Shown piece by piece: positions 1 through 11,232 of a stretch of 64,000 nt of DNA. Each line of letters opens with the position of its first letter. The stretch's first letter is position 1. The stretch is from Auanema rhodensis (lineage: Eukaryota > Nematoda > Chromadorea > Rhabditida > Rhabditidae): positions 1,860,001-1,924,000 of the forward strand of contig OZ059894.1 of assembly GCA_964057225.1 (NCBI GenBank), read 5' to 3'. The translations under genes were made by a program, and so were the position numbers. The notes beneath the pieces were generated by a model. It made no database searches. It worked only from the letters and a program-made list of their open reading frames with translations, and was not told where the DNA came from.

Positions 1-3000
1 AAAGTAGATGTTTTTAGATTCCTTTTTTTAAGGCAAAGACGATGGACAATGTTATTCAACGAAAAAATTAATTCTTCAGGGTGAAAATCGAGGATATAAG
101 TGTGAACTTATATCAGTTGATATCTCGGTGCATTTTTAAGCTAGCGCAAATCTGATAACACAGATCGACGCAGCTTGAAAATCCGCATCGAATGCACTAT
201 ACTACATTGAGGAACGCTTAATACAAAAATTAGTTATGATCGTTTGAAAAATGATGCATTAGTGTATGTTGAGTTTCCATGTACACTCAACATAGCTTCC
301 AAAAACATTTTGACAAAAATTTTTTCGAAAAATTTCCAGATAATTTAGCAGAAAGTAGATGTTTTTAGATTCCTTTTTTCAAGGCAAAGACGATGGACAA
401 TGTTATTCAACGAAAAAATTAATTCTTCAGGGTGAAAATCGAGGATATAAGTGTGAATTTATATCAGTTGATATCTCGGTGCATTTTTAAGCTAGCGCAA
501 ATCTGATAACACAGATCGACGCAGCTTGAAAATCCGCATTGAATGCACTATACTTCATTGAGGAACGCTTAATACAAAAATTAGTTATGATCGTTTGAAA
601 AATGATGCATTAGTGTATGTTGAGTTTCCATGTACACTCAACATAGCTTCCAAAAACATTTTGACAAAAATTTTTTCGAAAAATTTCAAAATAATTTAGC
701 AGAAAGTAGATGTTTTTAGATTCCTTTTTTTAAGGCAAAGACGATGGACAATGTTATTCAACGAAAAAATTAATTCTTCAGGGTGAAAATCGAGGATATA
801 AGTGTGAACTTATATCAGTTGATATCTCGGTGCATTTTTAAGCTAGCGCAAATCTGATAACACAGATCGACGCAGCTTGAAAATCCGCATCGAATGCACT
901 ATACTACATTGAGGAACGCTTAATACAAAAATTAGTTATGATCGTTTGAAAAATGATGCATTAGTGTATGTTTAGTTTCCATGTACACTCAACATAGCTT
1001 CCAAAAACATTTTGACAAAAATTTTTTCGAAAAATTTCAAAATAATTTAGCAGAAAGTAGATGTTTTTAGATTCCTTTTTTTAAGGCAAAGACGATGGAC
1101 AATGTTATTCAACGAAAAAATTAATTCTTCAGGGTTAAAATCGAGGATATAAGTGTGAACTTATATCAGTTGATATCTCGGTGCATTTTTAAGCTAGCGC
1201 AAATCTGATAACACAGATCGACGCAGCTTGAAAATCCGCATCGAATGCACTATACTACTTTGAGAAACGCTTAATACAAAAATTAGTTATGATCGTTTGA
1301 AAAATGATGCATTAGTGTATGTTGAGTTTCCATGTACACTCAACATAGCTTCCAAAAACATTTTGACAAAATTTTTTTCGAAAAATTTCAAAATAATTTA
1401 GCAGAAAGTAGATGTTTTTAGATTCCTTTTTTTAAGGCAAAGACGACGGACAATGTTATTCAACGAAAAAATTAATTCTTCAGGGTGAAAATCGAGGATA
1501 TAAGTGTGAACTTATATCAGTTGATATCTCGGTGCATTTTTAAGCTAGCGCAAATCTGATAACACAGATCGACGCAGCTTGAAAATCCGCATCGAATGCA
1601 CTATACTACATTGAGGAACGCTTAATACAAAAATTAGTTATGATCGTTTGAAAAATGATGCATTAGTGTATGTTGAGTTTCCATGTACACTCAACATAGC
1701 TTCCAAAAACATTTTGACAAAAATTTTTTCGAAAAATTTCAAAATAATTTAGCAGAAAGTAGATGTTTTTAGATTCCTTTTTTTAAGGCAAAGACGATGG
1801 ACAATGTTATTCAACGAAAAAATTAATTCTTCAGGGTGAAAATCGAGGATATAAGTGTGAACTTATATCAGTTGATATCTCGGTGCATTTTTAAGCTAGC
1901 GCAAATCTGATAACACAGATCGACGCAGCTTGAAAATCCGCATCGAATGCACTATACTACTTTGAGAAACGCTTAATACAAAAATTAGTTATGATCGTTT
2001 GAAAAATGATGCATTAGTGTATGTTGAGTTTCCATGTACACTCAACATAGCTTCCAAAAACATTTTGACAAAATTTTTTTCGAAAAATTTCAAAATAATT
2101 TAGCAGAAAGTAGATGTTTTTAGATTCCTTTTTTTAAGGCAAAGACGACGGACAATGTTATTCAACGAAAAAATTAATTCTTCAGGGTGAAAATCGAGGA
2201 TATAAGTGTGAACTTATATCAGTTGATATCTCGGTGCATTTTTAAGCTAGCGCAAATCTGATAACACGAATCGACGCAGCTTGAAAATCCGCATCGAATG
2301 CACTATACTACATTGAGGAACGCTTAATACAAAAATTAGTTATGATCGTTTGAAAAATGATGCATTAGTGTATGTTGAGTTTCCATGTACACTCAACATA
2401 GCTTCCAAAAACATTTTGACAAAAATTTTTTCGAAAAATTTCAAAATAATTTAGCAGAAAGTAGATGTTTTTAGATTCCTTTTTTTAAGGCAAAGACGAT
2501 GGACAATGTTATTCAACGAAAAAATTAATTCTTCAGGGTGAAAATCGAGGATATAAGTGTGAACTTATATCAGTTGATATCTCGGTGCATTTTTAAGCTA
2601 GCGCAAATCTGATAACACAGATCGACGCAGCTTGAAAATCCGCATCGAATGCACTATACTACATTGAGGAACGCTTAATACAAAAATTAGTTATGATCGT
2701 TTGAAAAATGATGCATTAGTGTATGTTGAGTTTCCATGTACACTCAACATAGCTTCCAAAAACATTTTGACAAAATTTTTTTCGAAAAATTTCAAAATAA
2801 TTTAGCAGAAAGTAGATGTTTTTAGATTTCTTTTTTTAAGGCAAAGACGACGGACAATGTTATTCAACGAAAAAATTAATTCTTCAGGGTGAAAATCGAG
2901 GATATAAGTGTGAACTTATATCAGTTGATATCTCGGTGCATTTTTAAGCTAGCGCAAATCTGATAACACGAATCGACGCAGCTTGAAAATCCGCATCGAA

Positions 3001-3159
3001 TGCACTATACTACATTGAGGAACGCTTAATACAAAAATTAGTTATGATCGTTTGAAAAATGATGCATTAGTGTATGTTGAGTTTCCATGTACACTCAACA
3101 TAGCTTCCAAAAACATTTTGACAAAAATTTTTTCGAAAAATTTCAAAATAATTTAGCAG
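1..3159. repeat. Units 1-9: mixed start and T/C pairs
   Basis: Nine units. Unit 1 has a private TTTCCAGAT tail. Unit 2 (352-702) carries p29 C, p107 T and p189 T, the variant set of a family found mainly after 34 kb. Unit 3 has a private T in the p265-274 hairpin arm (near 971). Units 4 and 6 are type T and each is followed by a type C unit with GACGG at p41-45. Unit 8 has only the p319 T part of type T and is likewise followed by type C. Units 7 and 9 (2107, 2809) share ACACGAATCG in place of ACACAGATCG, which removes pairs from the central hairpin. This is a poorly homogenised region compared with what follows. Confidence 0.9.
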
Positions 3160-5265
3160 AAAGTAGATGTTTTTAGATTCCTTTTTTTAAGGCAAAGACG
3201 ATGGACAATGTTATTCAACGGAAAAATTAATTCTTCAGGGTGAAAATCGAGGATATAAGTGTTAACTTATATCAGTTGATATCTCGGTGCATTTTTAAGC
3301 TAGCGCAAATTTGATAACACAGATCGACGCAGCTTGAAAATCCGCATCGAATGCACTATACTACATTGAGGAACGCTTAATACAAAAATTAGTTATGATC
3401 GTTTGAAAAATGATGCATTAGTGTATGTTGAGTTTCCATGTACACTCAACATAGCTTCCAAAAACATTTTGACAAAAATTTTTTCGAAAAATTTCAAAAT
3501 AATTTAGCAGAAAGTAGATGTTTTTAGATTCCTTTTTTTAAGGCAAAGACGATGGACAATGTTATTCAACGAAAAAATTAATTCTTCAGGGTGAAAATCG
3601 AGGATATAAGTGTGAACTTTTATCAGTTGATATCTCGGTGCATTTTTAAGCTAGCGCAAATCTGATAACACAGATCGACGCAGCTTGAAAATCCGCATCG
3701 AATGCACTATACTACATTGAGGAACGCTTAATACAAAAATTAGTTATGATCGTTTGAAAAATGATGCATTAGTGTATGTTGAGTTTCCATGTACACTCAA
3801 CATAGCTTCCAAAAACATTTTGACAAAAATTTTTTCGAAAAATTTCAAAATAATTTAGCAGAAAGTAGATGTTTTTAGATTCCTTTTTTTAAGGCAAAGA
3901 CGATGGACAATGTTATTCAACGGAAAAATTAATTCTTCAGGGTGAAAATCGAGGATATAAGTGTTAACTTATATCAGTTGATATCTCGGTGCATTTTTAA
4001 GCTAGCGCAAATTTGATAACACAGATCGACGCAGCTTGAAAATCCGCATCGAATGCACTATACTACATTGAGGAACGCTTAATACAAAAATTAGTTATGA
4101 TCGTTTGAAAAATGATGCATTAGTGTATGTTGAGTTTCCATGTACACTCAACATAGCTTCCAAAAACATTTTGACAAAAATTTTTTCGAAAAATTTCAAA
4201 ATAATTTAGCAGAAAGTAGATGTTTTTAGATTCCTTTTTTTAAGGCAAAGACGATGGACAATGTTATTCAACGAAAAAATTAATTCTTCAGGGTGAAAAT
4301 CGAGGATATAAGTGTGAACTTATATCAGTTGATATCTCGGTGCATTTTTAAGCTAGCGCAAATCTGATAACACAGATCGACGCAGCTTGAAAATCCGCAT
4401 CGAATGCACTATACTACATTGAGGAACGCTTAATACAAAAATTAGTTATGATCGTTTGAAAAATGATGCATTAGTGTATGTTGAGTTTCCATGTACACTC
4501 AACATAGCTTCCAAAAACATTTTGACAAAAATTTTTTCGAAAAATTTCAAAATAATTTAGCAGAAAGTAGATGTTTTTAGATTCCTTTTTTTAAGGCAAA
4601 GACGATGGACAATGTTATTCAACGGAAAAATTAATTCTTCAGGGTGAAAATCGAGGATATAAGTGTTAACTTATATCAGTTGATATCTCGGTGCATTTTT
4701 AAGCTAGCGCAAATTTGATAACACAGATCGACGCAGCTTGAAAATCCGCATCGAATGCACTATACTACATTGAGGAACGCTTAATACAAAAATTAGTTAT
4801 GATCGTTTGAAAAATGATGCATTAGTGTATGTTGAGTTTCCATGTACACTCAACATAGCTTCCAAAAACATTTTGACAAAAATTTTTTCGAAAAATTTCA
4901 AAATAATTTAGCAGAAAGTAGATGTTTTTAGATTCCTTTTTTTAAGGCAAAGACGATGGACAATGTTATTCAACGAAAAAATTAATTCTTCAGGGTGAAA
5001 ATCGAGGATATAAGTGTGAACTTATATCAGTTGATATCTCGGTGCATTTTTAAGCTAGCGCAAATCTGATAACACAGATCGACGCAGCTTGAAAATCCGC
5101 ATCGAATGCACTATACTACATTGAGGAACGCTTAATACAAAAATTAGTTATGATCGTTTGAAAAATGATGCATTAGTGTATGTTGAGTTTCCATGTACAC
5201 TCAACATAGCTTCCAAAAACATTTTGACAAAAATTTTTTCGAAAAATTTCAAAATAATTTAGCAG
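3160..5265. repeat. Three 702-bp dimers (G-type + reference-type)
   Basis: Units 10-15 alternate strictly. Units starting 3160, 3862 and 4564 carry the G set (p62 G, p104 T, p152 T). Units starting 3511, 4213 and 4915 are reference-like. This is a two-unit higher-order repeat with three copies. The only private difference I see is p110 T at 3620 in the first reference-like unit. The G set occurs only between about 3.2 and 12.6 kb, so it marks a local homogenisation domain. Confidence 0.9.
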
Positions 5266-5967
5266 AAAGTAGATGTTTTTAGATTCCTTTTTTTAAGGCA
5301 AAGACGATGGACAATGTTATTCAACGGAAAAATTAATTCTTCAGGGTGAAAATCGAAGATATAAGTGTTAACTTATATCAGTTGATATCTCGGTGCATTT
5401 TTAAGCTAGCGCAAATCTGATAACACAGATCGACGCAGCTTGAAAATCCGCATCGAATGCACTATACTACATTGAGGAACGCTTAATACAAAAATTAGTT
5501 ATGATCGTTTGAAAAATGATGCATTAGTGTATGTTGAGTTTCCATGTACACTCAACATAGCTTCCAAAAACATTTTGACAAAAATTTTTTCGAAAAATTT
5601 CAAAATAATTTAGCAGAAAGTAGATGTTTTTAGATTCCTTTTTTTAAGGCAAAGACGATGGACAATGTTATTCAACGGAAAAATTAATTCTTCAGGGTGA
5701 AAATCGAAGATATAAGTGTTAACTTATATCAGTTGATATCTCGGTGCATTTTTAAGCTAGCGCAAATTTGATAACACAGATCGACGCAGCTTGAAAATCC
5801 GCATCGAATGCACTATACTACATTGAGGAACGCTTAATACAAAAATTAGTTATGATCGTTTGAAAAATGATGCATTAGTGTATGTTGAGTTTCCATGTAC
5901 ACTCAACATAGCTTCCAAAAACATTTTGACAAAAATTTTTTCGAAAAATTTCAAAATAATTTAGCAG
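5266..5967. repeat. Two adjacent G-prime units
   Basis: Units 16 and 17 both carry p62 G, p92 A and p104 T. The second also has p152 T, while the first keeps p152 C. They break the alternating dimer pattern to the left, as if a reference-like unit had been lost between them or one G-type unit duplicated. Confidence 0.85.
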
Positions 5968-6669
5968 AAAGTAGATGTTTTTAGATTCCTTTTTTTAAGG
6001 CAAAGACGATGGACAATGTTATTCAACGAAAAAATTAATTCTTCAGGGTGAAAATCGAGGATATAAGTGTGAACTTATATTAGTTGATATCTCGGTGCAT
6101 TTTTAAGCTAGCGCAAATCTGATAACACAGATCGACGCAGCTTGAAAATCCGCAACGAATGCACTATACTACTTTGAGAAACGCTTAATACAAAAATTAG
6201 TTATGATCGTTTGAAAAATGATGCATTAGTGTATGTTGAGTTTCCATGTACACTCAACATAGCTTCCAAAAACATTTTGACAAAATTTTTTTCGAAAAAT
6301 TTCAAAATAATTTAGCAGAAAGTAGATGTTTTTAGATTCCTTTTTTTAAGGCAAAGACGACGGACAATGTTATTCAACGAAAAAATTAATTCTTCAGGGT
6401 GAAAATCGAGGATATAAGTGTGAACTTATATCAGTTGATATCTCGGTGCATTTTTAAGCTAGCGCAAATCTGATAACACAGATCGACGCAGCTTGAGAAT
6501 CCGCATCGAATGCACTATACTACATTGAGGAACGCTTAATACAAAAATTAGTTATGATCGTTTGAAAAATGATGCATTAGTGTATGTTGAGTTTCCATGT
6601 ACACTCAACATAGCTTCCAAAAACATTTTGACAAAAATTTTTTCGAAAAATTTCAAAATAATTTAGCAG
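5968..6669. repeat. T/C pair leading into the 8-unit block
   Basis: Unit 18 is type T with a private C-to-T at p114 (TATTAG in place of TATCAG) and a private CAACGAAT in place of CATCGAAT near p188. Unit 19 is type C (GACGG) and adds p179 G, which the next unit shares. Confidence 0.85.
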
Positions 6670-9477
6670 AAAGTAGATGTTTTTAGATTCCTTTTTTTAA
6701 GGCAAAGACGATGGACAATGTTATTCAACGAAAAAATCAATTCTTCAGGGTGAAAATCGAGGATATAAGTGTGAACTTATATCAGTTGATATCTCGGTGC
6801 ATTTTTAAGCTAGCGCAAATCTGATAACACAGATCGACGCAGCTTGAGAATCCGCATCGAATGCACTATACTACATTGAGGAACGCTTAATACAAAAATT
6901 AGTTATGATCGTTTGAAAAATGATGCATTAGTGTATGTTGAGTTTCCATGTACACTCAACATAGCTTCCAAAAACATTTTGACAAAAATTTTTTCGAAAA
7001 ATTTCAAAATAATTTAGCAGAAAGTAGATGTTTTTAGATTCCTTTTTTTAAGGCAAAGACGATGGACAATGTTATTCAACGGAAAAATTAATTCTTCAGG
7101 GTGAAAATCGAGGATATAAGTGTTAACTTATATCAGTTGATATCTCGGTGCATTTTTAAGCTAGCGCAAATTTGATAACACAGATCGACGCAGCTTGAAA
7201 ATCCGCATCGAATGCACTATACTACATTGAGGAACGCTTAATACAAAAATTAGTTATGATCGTTTGAAAAATGATGCATTAGTGTATGTTGAGTTTCCAT
7301 GTACACTCAACATAGCTTCCAAAAACATTTTGACAAAAATTTTTTCGAAAAATTTCAAAATAATTTAGCAGAAAGTAGATGTTTTTAGATTCCTTTTTTT
7401 AAGGCAAAGACGATGGACAATGTTATTCAACGAAAAAATTAATTCTTCAGGGTGAAAATCGAGGATATAAGTGTGAACTTATATCAGTTGATATCTCGGT
7501 GCATTTTTAAGCTAGCGCAAATCTGATAACACAGATCGACGCAGCTTGAAAATCCGCATCGAATGCACTATACTACATTGAGGAACGCTTAATACAAAAA
7601 TTAGTTATGATCGTTTGAAAAATGATGCATTAGTGTATGTTGAGTTTCCATGTACACTCAACATAGCTTCCAAAAACATTTTGACAAAAATTTTTTCGAA
7701 AAATTTCAAAATAATTTAGCAGAAAGTAGATGTTTTTAGATTCCTTTTTTTAAGGCAAAGACGATGGACAATGTTATTCAACGGAAAAATTAATTCTTCA
7801 GGGTGAGAATCGAAGATATAAGTGTTAACTTATATCAGTTGATATCTCGGTGCATTTTTAAGCTAGCGCAAATTTGATAACACAGATCGACGCAGCTTGA
7901 AAATCCGCATCGAATGCACTATACTACATTGAGGAACGCTTAATACAAAAATTAGTTATGATCGTTTGAAAAATGATGCATTAGTGTATGTTGAGTTTCC
8001 ATGTACACTCAACATAGCTTCCAACAACATTTTGACAAAAATTTTTTCGAAAAATTTCAAAATAATTTAGCAGAAAGTAGATGTTTTTAGATTCCTTTTT
8101 TTAAGGCAAAGACGATGGACAATGTTATTCAACGAAAAAATTAATTCTTCAGGGTGAAAATCGAGGATATAAGTGTGAACTTATATCAGTTGATATCTCG
8201 GTGCATTTTTAAGCTAGCGCAAATCTGATAACACAGATCGACGCAGCTTGAAAATCCGCATCGAATGCACTATACTACATTGAGGAACGCTTGATACAAA
8301 AATTAGTTATTATCGTTTGAAAAATGATGCATTAGTGTATGTTGAGTTTCCATGTACACTCAACATAGCTTCCAAAAACATTTTGACAAAATTTTTTTCG
8401 AAAAATTTCAAAATAATTTAGCAGAAAGTAGATGTTTTTAGATTCCTTTTTTTAAGGCAAAGACGACGGACAATGTTATTCAACGAAAAAATTAATTCTT
8501 CAGGGTGAAAATCGAGGATATAAGTGTGAACTTATATCAGTTGATATCTCGGTGCATTTTTAAGCTAGCGCAAATCTGATAACACAGATCGACGCAGCTT
8601 GAAAATCCGCATCGAATGCACTATACTACATTGAGGAACGCTTAATACAAAAATTAGTTATGATCGTTTGAAAAATGATGCATTAGTGTATGTTGAGTTT
8701 CCATGTACACTCAACATAGCTTCCAAAAACATTTTGACAAAAATTTTTTCGAAAAATTTCAAAATAATTTAGCAGAAAGTAGATGTTTTTAGATTCCTTT
8801 TTTTAAGGCAAAGACGATGGACAATGTTATTCAACGAAAAAATTAATTCTTCAGGGTGAAAATCGAGGATATAAGTGTGAACTTATATCAGTTGATATCT
8901 CGGTGCATTTTTAAGCTAGCGCAAATCTGATAACACAGATCGACGCAGCTTGAAAATCCGCATCGAATGCACTATACTACATTGAGGAACGCTTAATACA
9001 AAAATTAGTTATGATTGTTTGAAAAATGATGCATTAGTGTATGTTGAGTTTCCATGTACACTCAACATAGCTTCCAAAAACATTTTGACAAAAATTTTTT
9101 CGAAAAATTTCAAAATAATTTAGCAGAAAGTAGATGTTTTTAGATTCCTTTTTTTAAGGCAAAGACGATGGACAATGTTATTCAACGAAAAAATTAATTC
9201 TTCAGGGTGAAAATCGAGGATATAAGTGTGAACTTATATCAGTTGATATCTCGGTGCATTTTTAAGCTAGCGCAAATCTGATAACACAGATCGACGCAGC
9301 TTGAAAATCCGCATCGAATGCACTATACTACTTTGAGAAACGCTTAATACAAAAATTAGTTATGATCGTTTGAAAAATGATGCATTAGTGTATGTTGAGT
9401 TTCCATGTACACTCAACATAGCTTCCAAAAACATTTTGACAAAATTTTTTTCGAAAAATTTCAAAATAATTTAGCAG
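6670..9477. repeat. 8-unit higher-order block, copy 1
   Basis: Units 20-27 in order: (1) AATCAATTC with p179 G; (2) G-type; (3) reference; (4) G-type with p85 G, p92 A and p303 C; (5) p220 G with p238 T; (6) type C; (7) p241 T; (8) type T. The same ordered series recurs at 11233-14040, an offset of exactly 13 units (4563 bp). By eye I see two differences over 2808 bp: p319 in the fifth unit, and CAACG here versus CAACT in the eighth. Confidence 0.92.
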
Positions 9478-9828
9478 AAAGTAGATGTTTTTAGATTCCT
9501 TTTTTTAAGGCAAAGACGACGGACAATGTTATTCAACGGAAAAATTAATTCTTCAGGGTGAGAATCGAAGATATAAGTGTTAACTTATATCAGTTGATAT
9601 CTCGGTGCATTTTTAAGCTAGCGCAAATTTGATAACACAGATCGACGCAGCTTGAAAATCCGCATCGAATGCACTATACTACATTGAGGAACGCTTAATA
9701 CAAAAATTAGTTATGATCGTTTGAAAAATGATGCATTAGTGTATGTTGAGTTTCCATGTACACTCAACATAGCTTCCAACAACATTTTGACAAAAATTTT
9801 TTCGAAAAATTTCAAAATAATTTAGCAG
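9478..9828. repeat. Chimeric unit: type C head, G-type body
   Basis: The head carries p43 C (GACGG) as expected after the type T unit to its left. From p62 onward the unit matches the special G-type units at 7723 and 12286, including their rare p85 G, p92 A and p303 C. The exchange point lies between p43 and p62, i.e. 9520-9539. This is a recombinant produced by unequal crossing over or gene conversion between two different unit families. Confidence 0.85.
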
Positions 9829-10530
9829 AAAGTAGATGTTTTTAGATTCCTTTTTTTAAGGCAAAGACGATGGACAATGTTATTCAACGAAAAAATCAAT
9901 TCTTCAGGGTGAAAATCGAGGATATAAGTGTGAACTTATATCAGTTGATATCTCGGTGCATTTTTAAGCTAGCGCAAATCTGATAACACAGATCGACGCA
10001 GCTTGAGAATCCGCATCGAATGCACTATACTACATTGAGGAACGCTTAATACAAAAATTAGTTATGATCGTTTGAAAAATGATGCATTAGTGTATGTTGA
10101 GTTTCCATGTACACTCAACATAGCTTCCAAAAACATTTTGACAAAAATTTTTTCGAAAAATTTCAAAATAATTTAGCAGAAAGTAGATGTTTTTAGATTC
10201 CTTTTTTTAAGGCAAAGACGATGGACAATGTTATTCAACGGAAAAATTAATTCTTCAGGGTGAAAATCGAGGATATAAGTGTTAACTTATATCAGTTGAT
10301 ATCTCGGTGCATTTTTAAGCTAGCGCAAATTTGATAACACAGATCGACGCAGCTTGAAAATCCGCATCGAATGCACTATACTACATTGAGGAACGCTTAA
10401 TACAAAAATTAGTTATGATCGTTTGAAAAATGATGCATTAGTGTATGTTGAGTTTCCATGTACACTCAACATAGCTTCCAAAAACATTTTGACAAAAATT
10501 TTTTCGAAAAATTTCAAAATAATTTAGCAG
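9829..10530. repeat. Third copy of the first two units of the 8-unit block
   Basis: Units 29 and 30 match units 20-21 (6670-7371) and 33-34 (11233-11934): AATCAATTC with p179 G, then a G-type unit. The match stops at 10531, where a different family begins. Confidence 0.88.
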
Positions 10531-11232
10531 AAAGTAGATGTTTTTAGATTCCTTTTTTTAAGGCAAAGACGATGGACAATGTTATTCAACGAAAAAATTA
10601 ATTCTTCAGGGTGAAAATCGAGGATATAAGTGTGAACTTATATCAGTTGATATCTCGGTGCATTTTTAAGCTAGCGCAAATCTGATAACACAGATCGACG
10701 CAGCTTGAAAATCCGCATCGAATGCACTATACTACTTTGAGAAACGCTTAATACAAAAATTAGTTATGATCGTTTGAAAAATGATGCATTAGTGTATGTT
10801 GAGTTTCCATGTACACTCAACATTGCTTCCAAAAAAATTTTGACAAAAATTTTTTCGAAAAATTTCAAATTAATTTAGCAGAAAGTATATGTTTTTAGAT
10901 TTCTTTTTTCAAGGCAAAGACGATGGACAATGTTATTCAACGAAAAAATTAATTCTTCAGGGTGAAAATCGAGGATATAAGTGTGAATTTATATCAGTTG
11001 ATATCTCGGTGCATTTTTAAGCTAGCGCAAATCTGATAACACAGATCGACGCAGCTTGAAAATCCGCATTGAATGCACTATACTACATTGAGGAACGCTT
11101 AATACAAAAATTAGTTATGATCGTTTGAAAAATGATGCATTAGTGTATGTTGAGTTTCCATGTACACTCAACATAGCTTCCAAAAACATTTTGACAAAAA
11201 TTTTTTCGAAAAATTTCAAAATAATTTAGCAG
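10531..11232. repeat. Two-unit island of a right-side family
   Basis: Unit 31 ends with p294 T, p306 A and p340 T. Unit 32 carries p7 T, p21 T, p29 C, p107 T and p189 T. This linked set spans a unit junction and matches the pair starting at 36504, 50193, 60373 and 62479. It is otherwise seen here only partly, in unit 2, so the pair looks like an isolated transfer into, or relic within, the left part of the array. Unit 31 lacks the p21/p27/p29 changes of its right-side relatives, so its left half is local and its right half is foreign. Confidence 0.85.
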
